In this document: piece by piece, positions 37,430 through 50,779 of the stretch | How positions within the stretch are numbered: the stretch's first letter is position 1 | How the letters are laid out: each line of letters starts with the position of its first letter | Assembly (NCBI GenBank): GCA_021442155.1 | Contig: CM038215.1 | Location: 277,128,413 to 277,192,412, forward strand | Origin: Cymbidium sinense | Lineage: Eukaryota; Streptophyta; Magnoliopsida; Asparagales; Orchidaceae | Reading direction: 5' to 3' | Length of the DNA stretch: 64,000 bases | Translations under genes and position numbers: made by a program | The notes under the pieces: model-generated | Databases searched by the model: none | Told to the model about the DNA's origin: nothing | Seen by the model: only the letters and a program-made list of their open reading frames with translations

Positions 37430-38690
37430 AATGTTATAGCTTTTGGGATGCAATGATTATAGCTAGGCAATGTTTCTGAATAGGTGGGTAGTTTCTTCGG
37501 GGATGATGATGAGTTAGTAGAGAGCATTCTCCTTCCCTCATCATTGGTTTGGGCCAACAACGCAAGGGAGTCATCAATGCAGAGTGTAGAGGAAAAGTGG
37601 CTTGCCTAGGATACTGCTACTAAATTGGCTTTCACCAAATACGCTTGATTTCTTCAAAGCATGCTAGCCCTTGTCATCCCACTTGAACTTGGCATCCTTT
37701 TGACAAGTGCTGAAAATGGCTTGCATTTACTTGATAGGTTGGAGATAAAGCTTAGAAATGCCAACCACCCTTGGAATGATCAGTTGAGTTAAACTTTAGG
37801 GGTGACATTTCTAAGATAGTTTTGATCTTTTTTGGGTCTATCGCTATTCCCCGGTGTTGGACAATAAACCCAAGAAACTTCCCTGAAGCTACTTTGAATG
37901 CACACTTCAGGGGGTTCATTTTGAGGTTAAATTGTCATATTAGTTCAAAAACTACTCTCAAGTCAAAGAGATGATCTTCCTTTTCTTTTCTTTTCACTAC
38001 TAGATCATCAATATATCATTCAACTTGATGATGAATGAGTTCATTGAAGATCTAATTCATGGCCCACTGGTATGTAGCATTGACATTTTTAAGGCTGAAA
38101 GGCATGACCTTATAATAATAGATTTCGATCGGGGTTTGAAAAGTAGTGTTTCTTACATCCTTGAGATCCATCTTGATTTAGTTGTAGCTAGATGACCCAT
38201 CCATGAATTTTGGTATAGGAAGTGGAAATTCATCCTTCGGACATGCTTTATTTAAGTCCCTAAAATCAACGCATATGTGATTTGGCCATTCTTTTTTTTT
38301 TTAGCGGCATGACACGGTTAACGGTAGGATATTTTCTTGATGAAACCAAAGATCGATCAATTTCTTGACTTCAAAAATGACATATTGTTTGATTTCTAAT
38401 TGCATGCATCTAGGATCTTGTTTGATAGGGTTAGCTTTAGGGTCTATTGCTAGTTTGAGGACTACTACATTAGGAGATAATTCGGGCATCTCTTCATAGC
38501 TCCATGCAAAGTAATCCTTAAACTCAGTCAATAGCCTAACTAAGTCATTGGTTTCTTCTTCATTCAATCGAGAATGATGTAGGGCGTGGATCTTCTCGCC
38601 CCAGGTTAATTTCTTCAGCTTGTTGATAGTTGAATGGATTTCTTCTTCATTCTGGAGGTGTATCTTTGATTTGAAGATCATCAGCATCAT
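37430..38690 (-). pseudogene. Reverse transcriptase remnant
   Basis: The N-terminal RT region is readable at 38690-38301, with LLTEFKDYFAWSYEEMPELS and ANPIKQDPRCM, a hallmark lead-in of gypsy RTs. After a frameshift the catalytic motif YIDDLVVK is found at about 38015-37992 (YIDD at 38015-38004), followed by KCAFKV and FLGFIV near 37905-37850. Several stops interrupt the domain, including one just before KMNPLKCAF. In a live element this enzyme makes cDNA from the genomic RNA. Here it cannot be translated as one protein. Confidence 0.88.
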
Positions 38691-39189
38691 CTAAAGTTTC
38701 TAAACACTCATCCTCATAAGAGTTATTGTGATTTGAGTATAACCTATCAGACTCTAGATGATTGGTGACAACTAAGCAAGAACCGGCCATCAATGGACCC
38801 TCTATCGAATCCTACCCGGTGGATTGTGCATCTCTTCCTTTATCTTCAAATACTCTAACTTATGCTTGGACCATGTATAAGGAATCAAACCTTTCTTTGC
38901 AAGATTATGAACACAAGGTGAGTACCAATCAAAAGGTAATTCCATTAAATCTTTATATGAATTATTATCAAGTTCTACATATGCTTCTGGACTTGAGGAT
39001 GATGATCACAATAGGAATCTCTTTGGTTTTACATTCATGGAAGACCTAGGGGCTTCCTTAGTTACTAAACCTTCAACTTTTTGAGAAGAAAGTGAGGTTA
39101 GAGCTAAAGTTCCCAACTACTGCCTAATTGTTTCACATAAACCTGATTCAAATACATTCGTGTTTTCCTTGGAAGCCTAGTCTTCATCA

Positions 39190-39429
39190 CTATTTGGCTC
39201 GAGTGTCTCCTCCAATGAAACCTTGTTGAGAGGGGTTGGCTGGTGTGCTAATCACATGAGACACATCCTCTGAGCTGGATTTCAAGTCTTTGTGAATAAT
39301 TATAGTACTTCTGTGAACTGGAACATGACCCTTGTTGGCTGACTGCCAACCAGGGGGTGTTCCACCTCTAGAACTGCCTTTGTATCTACCTCTACCTCTG
39401 CCTGGTGGAGGTCGAGTCATCCTACCCAT
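39190..39429 (-). pseudogene. Polyprotein linker with Arg/Gly-rich segment
   Basis: An open stretch of 79 codons between protease and RT, starting MGRMTRPPPGRGRGRYKGSS. It belongs to the variable spacer of the polyprotein. I recognise no domain, and it is probably not a separate gene. Confidence 0.5.
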
Positions 39430-39835
39430 ATGTCCATATGGTGGAACGAACTGTGGGTGGAATGTAACATGCGGCTCTACTTCTTCTTTGGTGTCCCATT
39501 CTTGCTCATTTATACTTTCCTTTTTCTTTTATTTTTCTTTTTATTTTTCTATTTCGTCTTTTTTTCTCTTTTGTATTTGAATTTTGGCCAAATTCACGAG
39601 AAAATGGTGTTTTGATTTTGAGGAAGATAGTAGGTCGCATCCTCATATATCTTGATCTCTCTAACTAAAAATTATTTTCATATCCTTTGACACAGTATTC
39701 GATTCTATCTCTTCAAAACTTGATGCACTGATGGAGGAAGGATGGAATCATCTTATTCTAGTGTATCCAAGGCCTATCGAGCAAAGAAGTGAATGATGTA
39801 TTCAAATCAATTACATAGAACTGGGCTTTAGTCTT

Positions 39836-40130
39836 CTAGTCGCCTATTTCTAAAGGTAACACTATGGAACCTAAAGCCCTCTCACCCTGTTCATTGTATC
39901 CTTTCAACATCATCCAATCTCCTCGAAGCTTATAGATGTCAATCCTTAAATAGATAAGAGTTTTTAGGCTCATAATGTTCATTGATGCACTTGGATCAAC
40001 TAAAACACTAGAAAGTCTGAATCTAGCCATATCCACTATAATATAAAGGGGACGGTTGTGCTCCATGTCCCCAGAAGATGGTCTTCATCAGTGAATGTGA
40101 CTCCCTAGGCTTCTCTTGAATAATGTGTCA
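39836..40130 (-). pseudogene. Aspartic protease remnant
   Basis: It reads EHNRPLYI, VLVDPSASMNIM, a hydrophobic helix and GSIVLPLEIGD in one open frame (40066-39836). This layout is that of plant gypsy proteases, which cut the polyprotein. The usual D(S/T)G is replaced by DPSAS in a position where related elements have DPGSS or DNGS. It matches the fragment at 5798-6130, which keeps DPGVS. Upstream stops separate it from gag. Confidence 0.82.
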
Positions 40131-40735
40131 TCTCCAACCGTGATCAACTGAGCTAAGCATATCTCTAGATCAAGAAGAGCCTTGATTAGTGATTCCCTCA
40201 TCTCTTTGGATAAGACAAAGGAATCATTTATGCTTAGTTTAGCTGGCAACTTTCTTAGGTGAGCAAGGACATTTTAGTCAACTTTTTCCTCCATGAGCAT
40301 ATCCATAGGTGGTGCATCTGGAGGAGCTTTTGCTCGTTGGTACCAATGACTTATTTTCCCTTATCTTGAGGTGTTGCCCTAGAGGTAGAACCTTACCACT
40401 TGAAGGTTAACTTTGGTGATCTCGGTGGGTTAGTGGAAGATTCTTCCCGTCAAGCATACCTATATCTTCTATAGGACCAATCGATGAGTCCAAGTCATTG
40501 CAAAAGGTGAACCCACAATATTTAAAAAAAGGAAAGTCCATCTCTTAATTAGAAAGAGGATGATGAGTTGTTATAATTATTAAGACTTGAAGAGTTTTCT
40601 AAAAGAGTAAAATCGGATAACCCATAAGAAGTGGCACATATGTAATTTAATCTATCTTTATTCCTCGATTTCTTAGATTTAGAAGGAGGTACATGGTAGA
40701 AATCTAGTAAAGTAAGTGAGGTGAGGGATTTGATG
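40130..40735 (-). pseudogene. Gag-protease spacer remnant
   Basis: A decayed stretch equivalent to 6060-6670, with shared phrases such as 'gctaagcatatctctagatcaag' and 'ggtacatggtagaaatc'. No readable domain. It stops at about 40735, where LTR sequence takes over, so the rest of gag is missing. Confidence 0.65.
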
Positions 40736-42933
40736 CATCTTCCGATATGGTTTGATTTTGGAAGAAGGGTGGAAGTGTCGAGGTGCACATAGGTTAAAAT
40801 GAATGTGGGAGGTGATCCATGTGGAGAAATTTGTGTGGGATGGTCAATTTTTACCTTGGGTTGGGTTTGGCTAACCCAAACCCATTGGGTCATGTGCACC
40901 ACCTCCCTTGGTGTCCAAATGGTCCACTAGGAGGATGCCAAGTGGCCATGAAAAGGAATTGAAGAAGTTCCAAGTGGATTTGGCAATAGGTTACACTTTG
41001 ACCTAAGGGTAAAATGGTCATTTGGCTTTGATTTTGATTTGGTCAAATTTGGTATGATTGAAAGATGGTTTGTGCCTATTTACAATGAATTTGGAGTTTA
41101 TTTGATATGATTTGGCTCAAGTTGACCCATTTAGGTCAAAATGGGTCAACTTGGGTCAAGTTGACCAATTAATCAAATTGGGTCAAGTTGACCAATTGGT
41201 CAAATTATGTCAAACCATGGGTTAAGTCAAGTTCATATGACCATTTGAAGTGTTTTGGTATCTTTGATTTGGTTCAATTTGGTTTAGATTTGGTTTTGGT
41301 TCATTTGAATTAATTTAGGTCAAATGAGTCAAGTTGACCAATTTGACCCATTTGATCATGAATTGGTTTAGGCTTGGTTAATCATTTGAAATGATTTGCT
41401 AGCTTTGGTTTCAATCAATTTTTGTTTGGTTTGATTTCAAGTTGATTTGACCATTTAGGTCAAGTTGGGTTCATGGTCAATTATTAGTTTGGCTATTAAT
41501 TAAGGCTTTGGTCAAGTTCACCAAGTGATTAGGAATGAATTTTACCCATTGGTTGCAATCAATTTGGCTTAGATCAAGTTTTAACACATTTTGACTTTTA
41601 GGTCAACTTGGGTCAACTTAGGTCAAGTGGCCAATTGGGCTAGGTTTGGCTCAAATGATGACTTGGTCAAGTCCAATCATTGATCATGAATTGGTTTAGA
41701 TCAATGGTTTCACTCAAATTGGCCTATGGTGGATGTGCTAGTTTAAGTTTCCTTTGGACTAAGTGTTGACTTGGACAAGGTTAGGTTTTACTTGGTTTGA
41801 CCCAATTTGAGTGATTGATCATCATATGATGATTGTTGCTCACAATGTGAGGCTTGGTTGGGCTTAGCTCAATCTAATTTGGGGATTAGAATTTGGCTCA
41901 AAAAGGTACTTTAGGTCACTTTGGGTCAAGTGAACCTAAATGGGGTCAATTTACTTGATCAAGGCTTGATTAAAGTTTTGTTGAACTCACATATGGACTT
42001 ATGACTGAAATATAAACCCAATTACAAGTGATTTAGAGTCAAATGGGTTTTGATTCATTTGACAATTTCAAGTTCAAAGGATAAACATGGGTTCAGTTTG
42101 GGTTTGAGTTTTGAATTTATTTTTGGTTTGATGATTTAAGTTTATGATTGAATTTGGTTTGTTATTGAAGGATTGATTGTTTGAAGAGAAAATCCAAAGG
42201 TTTGGATTGATTTGAGTTGGATTTGGCTAAGTTCAAGAATTTAACTTGAAAGAGTTTAGGTTGAACGTTGGTTAGATTTGGGCTTGAGTTTTGAATTTGG
42301 TTTTGGTCATTACAATTTATATTTCATTTATATTTGTGAATATAAATGAGAATATAAATGGGTTATGAGAAAATCTTTTGAATTTGAAAGTGATTTGGAT
42401 TTGATTTAGGCTAAGTCCATAAAATGAAATCAAAATGGTTTAAGAAATATTTTGGATTTAGAATTGATTATGGATTTCAATCATTTGGAATTGATTCATG
42501 ATTTGAGTTTTGGAATTGATTTGGATTTGAGAAAATCAATTAGGTTGGAATTGATTTGGAATTGGTTTGAATTTGAAATTGATTTGAATTTGAAGTTGGT
42601 TTGGATTTGAAGTTGATTTGAATTTGAAGTTGGTTTGAATTTGTAGTTGGTTTGAATTTGAAGTTGGTTTGAATTTGAAGTTGGTTTGAATTTGAGGCTT
42701 GACTTGAAAGAAGGAATTAAGGATTTGGTTCAAGGTATAAGGTAAGCAAATTTTCTTAATACCCCTAAGGCATAACCTATTCCTATGACTAACTCTTCTA
42801 AGTCTCTAGGGTTAGGTTAAGTATTCACCTAATCACTCAAAGTTCCTCAAGACTAAGGAACTCTTAATGTCTAAGAGGAGTCATATGTCTAAGATGAAGA
42901 AGTTGAGAGCTCACTCCAAAAATGAGGTCAACA
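40736..42933 (-). mobile_element. Giant LTR fragment (copy 6)
   Basis: Collinear with 55625-57831 and 29900-32096. It ends on + with ATGAGGTCAACA at 42933, i.e. the TGTTGACCTCA terminus on minus. Its other side is truncated at 40735 inside the gag-protease spacer, at a shared GCATC word. It includes a TTGAC-rich block (41100-41960) and 18-bp repeats (42565-42694). There is no gene. Confidence 0.78.
42565..42694. repeat. 18-bp tandem repeat 'gaatttgaagttggtttg'
   Basis: About seven imperfect units. The same repeat occurs at 57430-57560 in LTR copy 2. The short minus-strand ORF over it (repeating Asn-Gln-Leu-Gln) is a consequence of the repeat. Confidence 0.85.
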
Positions 42934-45900
42934 AAGGGCGCCCAATAGGTGGAGTGTGACTGACATGGTACACTGCACGTATTGGTGTTGACCGAGATGA
43001 TCAACAACAGCAAACTATCACAAGCACTAATAGAAATGACCTACTCCCAACCTAAAGTGTAGAAGGAATCAAGAGCTTAGAGCAATGTGACTCTACTTAT
43101 GCCAACAACATAAGAGAGTGAAGGAGGAATCCACTAGGACGACTATAAAACCTTCCACTAGGAAAAAGGTCAAGTCATCCACTAGGGAATGAAAGGTTTG
43201 ATATGATTTTTTCCTCGCTGGGGAGAAATTTGATTTGATTTATTGATTTGTGATTTGGTTTTCCATTGGGGATGAAAATGTGATGTCTCCACTAGGGTAG
43301 CAAGTTCAAGTCATCCATTAGGGAGAAGAGGTTGTGAAACCGAGGATTATAATTTGAGATCCATTAGGGATGAAAATATGAACTCCACTGGGGAGCAAGT
43401 TCAAGTTGGATTGAATTAGTTCCAGGGGAACCGGAAGGATTTGCATCTCACCGAGGGAAGTGAATTGATTTGACGATTTGATTATTTTGATTGGACTCCA
43501 CTAGGAGGTTGATTGATTTGTTTGTTTGTTGTTTGACTACACCGAGGGAGGAGGGTTGAATTTATTTTTGATTTTAAATTTTTTGATTTTGAGATGGGAC
43601 CTATTGGTTTGCGATGGATCGCACTGAGCAGGGGTCATGTTGACCTTATTTTAGCTCAGATTTAGCAATCCAAAGGAGTAGTCTACCAACCGCATGGTAG
43701 GACTAACCAACCAAAGGGTTTTCCTTTCAGTGTGCAGTAGCTGCTCTTGGAAGAAAGCGTAGTAGACTTACATCCTCCAAAGTAGAGATCAGTTGCTGGG
43801 TTGATCCATTGGTGAGGAAATGGATTGAACCCAACCTTAGGCTAACTATTGAGTGAATGTCATTGGGAGACTTAAACCAGCTCAAAGATAATCAAGATTA
43901 ATTTCATTTTTAGTTATTTTTGATGGATCCCATCAGTTTGCCATGGACCAATCGATAGGGGTCATGTTGGACTTGGTCTACTTCATATTTACCAATCCAA
44001 AGGGGTAGTCTACCAACCACATAGGACTATCCAACCAAAGGGCCTTTCTGTGTAAAGTTCTACTAGGAAGAAAGCGTAGGCTTACATCCTCCAAAGTAGA
44101 GATCAATTGATGGGGTGATCCATTGGCAACGGATTGAACCCAACATGACTAATGAGTGAATGCCACGGGAGACTTAAATTTTAAAGATAGTCAAGATTAA
44201 TTTATTTTTAGTTGTTTTTTGATGGATCCCATCAGTTTGTGATGGACTACACTAAGTGGCCTTGGTCTACTTTATTTACCAATCCAAAGAGAGTAGCTTC
44301 CCGAGGGGAGAACTATCCAAGGGGGTGCCTTTCATTTTGTAGTGTCTAATTCAGGGAAGAAAGCACAGAGACTCACATCATTCCTAAATAAAAGACCATA
44401 GGGGAGACATATTAAGGTAACATGTCAATCCGACCTAGGACTACTAGTTGGTTTGTCACAATCATGCTAGAAAGAACCCATAGTAGACTTACATCTACCA
44501 AAGAGAAATGACCGTCGAGATAACCTATTTGTGGTAACACAGATTGAACCCGACCAAATGGTGATTATGAAGAGAGTGCTGACATGGAGACTTAGCTCAA
44601 CTCAAGCATGATAATTCCTATGGGAGTTCTACCACAGCTAAAGATAGGATGCCTACTTGGGAAAGGGGCCACTAGGGGCTTAAATTCCTAATCCACAAGT
44701 AAATAAATTTGTTTTTTAAATTTATTTGTTTATCATAGACCTTGTTGGTTTGTGAGGGATATTACTGACAAAGAGCTTGTGTTAACTTAGACCTATCTCA
44801 GATTTATTGAACCAAGGGAGAATCTGTATCCATGAATAAATTCCCCAACCATGGGGTGGATACTAGAAAAGGGGAATGTCCAATCCAAGAGTAACTTGGG
44901 TAGTGTCTAAATGGGGCCACAAGTAGAGTGCCTGCAAGAAGAGGGGCTGGCTTATCCAAAACCTCGAGAAGAAAAATTGCATATGTATTTGGCCAACTCA
45001 AGGAGAAAGCATGGGGACTCACATCTACCAAGAGTGGTGTATCCACTGAGTTCCGTCGATAGAGAACGTCAACCAACCTAAGGTGCCCATCGATTTGCAA
45101 TAATCAACCTAGAAAGAAAGCATCGGGGACTCACATCCTCCTATAATAGAACTGATTATTGGGATAGTCTATCTTCGGCTCGACTGGTGCTATCCAACCT
45201 AGGGCGACTACTGAGTGAATGCCACTAAGGAACTTAATCAACTCAGAGAAGTCAAGAGGAAAGGATCCTCTGGGGGGCTTATCCTAAACCTCAAATATAC
45301 TAGACATAATCAGTGCAAGATGGTTAGTTTATGAAGAAAGCATTGGGACTCACATCTTCTTAAACAAAATCAACATGAGGTAGCTTACTGGCTGGGTAGT
45401 GAAGCCTACCAAACTAACAAGCTGCTCATTAGTTTGTAATGGTTAAGTCAGGAAGAAAGTACGGGGCCTCACATCTGCCAAATAAGTGACTACTGGGGTG
45501 ACATATTAGCAAGGTAGCATATCAGCCCAACCTAGAATAGCTAATGAGTGAGTGCCACAGGAGGATTGCTCCCATATCAAAATAGCTCGAGATAAAATAT
45601 TTGTGTTTTTTTGTGTGTTTTTGTTAGAAGGAAAAGGTTGCCTCTGAGTTCTTTTATACATGTCCTAAAAACATGTTGGGAACTGATGAAATGGTGCCAT
45701 GAATGTGATCCCATAAAGAAAAGATGTAAGGGTTCTCTTACACCTAACTTAGTGTTAGTCAAAATAGGATGCCTCTAGGGTTCTCTCACACCTATTCTAG
45801 TAACACTAGGGAATTGTGTTTGATTGTGTTCATGGTGTGAAAGAGATAGATGCCTCTTAGGTTCTCTTACACATATCCTAAACACATCATGGAGGATTTG

Positions 45901-46019
45901 TAAGACAATCAAACAATGCTTCAAATGAAGAGAAGATTTTGACGAATCGAAATAAATTTTTTTTGTTCTTCGTTTGATGACAATTATTTTCAAACATCAT
46001 TTTATGATTAATATTTCTT
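42934..46019 (-). mobile_element. Gypsy non-coding region, second copy
   Basis: Parallel to 32097-34885 and again placed between an LTR start and an integrase end. It begins AAGGGCGCCC after the LTR and ends beside integrase sequence at 46020. Many short gaps relative to the first copy are visible, for example at 44040-44180. No gene. Confidence 0.65.
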
Positions 46020-46520
46020 CAAATATAGTCCATTAATTGAAGAATAAAGTGTTCCCTTTACAATCAATAAGCTGATAAGATCTTCCTTGGTAGGCCTTCT
46101 ATATGACAAAATGGCCTTCCCAAGTGGGTTCAAACTTGCCTCCCATCTTTTGACAGGAAACAATTGGTCTCCTTAGAACCATAACAAGCTCTCCTACTTG
46201 AAAAGTTCTAGGACAGACCAGCTTATTGTGAGCTTGAATCATTTTGACTTTGTACAACTTGAGGTTGCAGTAGGCATCTCCTCCAAACCTTTGAGCTCTT
46301 CTAACCATAACTTTGCATTCGCCTATAGTGATATTGCTACTCATTGCTATTCTTAGTGATGGGAGTTGAACTTCTAAGGAGAATGGCTCGCACCCATACA
46401 CTAAGGAGAATGGGGTAGATTGAGTTGGTGTTCTGTAAGTGGTGTGGTAGGCCCACAAGGCTTCAACTAATTGCTCATGCCAGCCGCTTGTTGTCATCAA
46501 GTGTCTTCTTTAGTATGGGG
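46020..46520 (-). pseudogene. Integrase C-terminal fragment
   Basis: An open stretch (46500-46099) reads [55 protein letters not shown] and PTWEGHFVI. It matches the C-terminal third of the integrase at 34886-35400 and lets that more damaged copy be read. The catalytic D,D,E region is missing. The upstream end is cut at about 46520, where non-coding element sequence resumes, so it derives from a second, rearranged element. Confidence 0.87.
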
Positions 46521-47329
46521 TCGCTTGTCGCTTTAATCCAAGAGTAACCCAAGTAGTGTCTAATCAGGGTCACAAATGATGTGATCCAAGTAGAGTGCCC
46601 ACAGGGAGAGGGGCCACTAGGGGCTTCATCCAAAACTGTGGAGAAGAAAATTTACATAGGTATTCGGTGGCCAACTCAAGGAGAAAGTGCAGGGACTCAC
46701 ATCTACCAAGAGTGGTGTATCCACTAGGTGAGTCACTGTCAGCATAGTGAACATCAACCAACCTAAGGTGCCTGTCCATTTGCAACAATCAACCTAGGAA
46801 GAAAGCATGGGGTACTCACATCCTGCTATAGCAGAACTGATTGTCGGGATAGTCTATCTTTGGCTCGATAAGTGCTATCCGAACTAGAATGACTACTGAG
46901 TGAATGCCATTGGGGGACTTAAATAAACTCAAGTGTAGTCAAGAGGAAAGAAGCCTCTGGGAACTTATCATAAATCTAAAATATACTTGACCTAGTCAAT
47001 GCTTGATGGTTAGTTCAAGAAGAAAGCACAGAGACTCACATCTTCTTAAATAAAATCAATAAGAGGTAGCTTACCGGTCAAGAAGCCTACCAAATTAACA
47101 AGGTGCTTGTTGGTTTGCAATGATCAAGTCAGGAAGAAAGCACGAGGACTCACATTTGCTGGATAAGTGACCCCTAGGGTGACAAATTAGCAAGGTAGCA
47201 TATCAGCCCGAACTAGATCAGCTAATGAGTGAGTGCCACAGCGGGCTTGCTCTCACATCAAAATAGCTCGAGATAAAAGATTTGTTTGTTTTTATTTATG
47301 TTTATGTTATAAGGAAAAGGATGCCTCTC
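46521..47329 (-). mobile_element. Gypsy non-coding region, third fragment
   Basis: Collinear with 33780-34520 and 44880-45640 ('ccaagtagagtgcccacagggagaggggccacta'). It ends inside a 'ggatgcctct' unit where the TG end of LTR copy 2 begins. No coding content. Confidence 0.7.
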
Positions 47330-50300
47330 TGTTGTTTTCATCAATTCCCTAGTAGAGTAAAATGTGGTGAATTTTTATCTTCATCAAAATGAATTAGAGT
47401 AAAATAAAACTAACTCTTTGTTGGGCACCATACGATCCATAGATGTTCTTTTAGGGTGATCGTATGACAAGGAATGATGTACTATCTCGAGATAGAAGTC
47501 ACCATTCTATAATGGACCTAATCACCAAGGACTAAGAGATGATTTCTATGTAGATTCTTCCCCTACTTACATAGTAAAGTAAGATTTATTTTAAACGAGT
47601 TCATTGTTCTATGGAGGCAAGCCCCATAGTTAATTACATATAAAGGAATGAGATTCTTTAAGAATACTCTCATTAAGGTAAATGATCATTGTATCCAAAG
47701 ATTTCAAAGATAGACTATCAATCAATTGGTTATTTTTGGAAGATCAAATGGGATTTATCAAAGGAGGGAGTTATTATCAATCCAAAAGAAGATAAGTGGG
47801 GATGCTTATGATACTAAGAAGTAAACATCCCAAACTATCCTATCGCTAGGCTTTATATTTTTGAAATTTGAAGAGAGTTAATTATTTGAGTTGAATTTTT
47901 ATTAAAAATTTAGGGCTTACATTTCCACAACACAAGATCATGAAAATGCCTAAGAGGTGAGGATTTATGATTGTATCCAAGGGAAGTAGTAACCAACCTA
48001 AATCTAGGGAGCTTTGGTGAGAGCCAAGGAATGACCTAAATCTAAGGAGAAAAATTGGTATATGGTTTACCTCTATAAGAGAAGATAAACCACCCGACTA
48101 TTGGACTTACAACCGCTTGGGGGTGGCCACCAACTAACTCCTTTTACAATTTTAAATACATGTAGGCAAGTCATATGCTTTTCTAAGATAGCTAGGCTGT
48201 TGTTTTTTTAGAAAGTAACTTAAGTCCTTAAACACACTCCCTAAGATATTAGATCATGTAGGGCATGATTAATGACTTAAATTTAATGCAAATTTTGTTT
48301 ATATTTTTTATTTTTGGACAATTCATTTGACATAAAGGGATTCATATACCTAATGCATGAAATTGGTTATGGGCTAAAATCAAAAAAAAATAGGTGTTCT
48401 TCCACCATGGCTCTCAAAGGTCAAGAAAATTCTCTAGCAAAGGTGGAAGCCCTCCATAAGCAAGAGTGAAGTAAGATGCATTTATGCATGATGTGAGACA
48501 TACAACTTCTAGCTAAAAAAAAAATCTTTTATCTTGATCTATAACCTTGGCTTTAGTGAGATTATGAGTTGTTAATTTTTTATTTTGAGTTGATTAATTA
48601 GATAGAAAATTTATTTTCCTAAGAGCCTAAATCACATCCATGTCATTCATCAATCAATGAAAATACTAGGAAAAATATGCCATCTTAATGCACAAGATAA
48701 ACAAACATCAATCAATTTTATAAAGCTAGTGCGAAAGAATAAGAGGCCTTTATGGTCAGGCTCCACCGCACAAACCTGAAAAGAAATGGGTAGTTGATCT
48801 TTACCCTTTTACAACCCAGACTATAAATGAATTAATTATAATAAAAAAGGAATTCATGTTATGGGGGTCTTCATTCTTCATTTATCTCTTTCTTTCTTTC
48901 CTTCTTTTTTTTCTTTTTTTCTTTCTTTCCTTTGGTTGGTTGGGATGTAGTTGCTCCAAGACTTCATATGGTGCATACATTTATGACCAATGTTCATTCG
49001 AATCCCCCATAACATTCATTGCAAATCTTAATTGCAAAATTATATGAAAATGAGAAAGTAAATCTAACTAAACATGCAAAATAAAGATTAGCTAAACATA
49101 CCACACAATCCTAAGCAGTTATAGAAATAAATTGGACTTTTGCACCCCACACATGGGTAATCAAGTCCACCTATCCTAATTTGGATTATGCTTAGGGGTA
49201 TAAGGAATCTGCATAACAAAGCATTTATTATTTTTATTATAGCGCCTCTTAAGAACAATCCCGTGCAGAAGATAATGATTAGACTAAGATCATCCTATCA
49301 TCCAGTCTATGCACCTACACCCTAACATCCAGACTAAAATATTACATCATAAAATAAAATCAGGCATCAAACCATGCACACTCTAACATAGAGCTATAAA
49401 TGATGACTTAAATGTGTTCCATTTAAGGCTTCGTGGCATGTCTTAGCTAGTTTTAAGGATAGAATTTTCTAAGTGTGAAGGATTCAACTTAGAAGGTGGT
49501 TTCATTTAAGTGATTTAGTTGATTTGTTAATTTTATTTGATGATTTGATGTTTAAATGAACCTACAATTATTACTATGTTAATGAGAGAAAAGAGAAGAG
49601 AACTTTCTTTCCTCCATACATTAGTAACTTCTAAGGTAGATTCATTAGTGATTTTCTTTAGTAAATGTTTTATTATGTATTTTAATTAATCATAAGTTTA
49701 GATTTTCTAAATAAACATATTCAAAAAAAGAAAGAATTTAGGATTAATTAAAGTGATTTACTATCACAAAGCACACAACCCTTATTTCTTTCCAACATGT
49801 GTATCATGCATATGAATAAATCTTATATCTATACATTTAAATGCAAACTTTAGCACACCTTAATGATGAATGCAAAGAGATGTTGTTTAGAAAATTTTGA
49901 TATTTCATCATGCATGATTTTGTTAAGTAGAAAAGAGTGATTCTTTTATCCATTAATCAAATGCACATTTACATGTATGAAAGACATAAGTGAGTATGCA
50001 CTATTTTTTCTCACCAAGGGTAAGGTACAAGACCATCTTAGGCTACTTAAAGACTCGTAGATCCCCGGGATGTCCATACTAATATACCACTTTTCTTAAA
50101 TACATGTCCATGTAAAAAGAAAATAAATGGATGAAGAATCATGTAAAAGATTTTTTTTATTTGTTTAATTTTGGTTATTTAATTTATGAGTGTAATGTGG
50201 GATCCTTCTTAAGTCATAACATAGAGTGCATATGAATAGATTTAATCATATGTTCTTTTCAAATGAACTTTACACCTTATAAATGATATATAAACCATGT

Positions 50301-50774
50301 TAAGAAAAGAGAAGAAAATCACATAACACATTTTAAACTATAACCACATGCAAGCTTATAAGTATTTATAAGTAGCATACCATCATTTATGATCTTTGAT
50401 TTACAGATTTTGAAAATAATTTTTGATTTAGTACTGATAATAGTCATTCATATTCTTACTTTAACCAAAACATGCAATTTGACATAAAGGAAACATTTCA
50501 TTTATTTTTGTCTTTTTAAAAGATATGAATGCATAATTTTCATATAACACACAACATTTAGCATGCTTGGAAAGAAATCAAGTGATGTAAGCATGTAACT
50601 TCATTCACCCTAAGTAATTCCTAACAACAATCTTATGAAATAAGATCATTTAAAGAAAATCATCATTGTTTAAAAAGATTATTTTATTTTGTTTTGAATT
50701 TGATTTAGAAATGTAAAAGAGTTTGGTTCTAACCCATTTTCCCATATGTGAATTGATTTAGTTTAATTATAGAA

Positions 50775-50779
50775 CCATT
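50775..50779 (+). repeat. Target-site duplication CCATT (left)
   Basis: CCATT directly precedes TGTTGACC and is repeated after the other end of the solo LTR at 53795-53799. Confidence 0.8.

Larger units (their letters stand above)
34886..40735 (-). pseudogene. Decayed Ty3/gypsy (Tat/Ogre-like) pro-pol
   Basis: On the minus strand, from high to low coordinate: gag/protease upstream remnant (40735-40130), aspartic protease (40130-39836), linker (39830-38700), reverse transcriptase (38690-37430), RNase H (37259-36091, duplicated), integrase (36090-34886). The order PR-RT-RH-INT is that of Ty3/gypsy. The RNase H style (TNNK.ECEALI...GDSQLLINQ) and the integrase tail without a chromodomain resemble the Tat/Ogre lineage. 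Every domain is broken by stops and frameshifts. Gag is cut off at 40735, where a fragment of the family's LTR begins at a shared GCATC word. No activity is expected. Confidence 0.9.

Noticed and set aside
34886..40735. Integrated plant pararetrovirus
   Set aside because: An integrase with zinc-binding, D,D,E and C-terminal parts follows RT-RNase H, and no movement protein is visible, so it is Ty3/gypsy.
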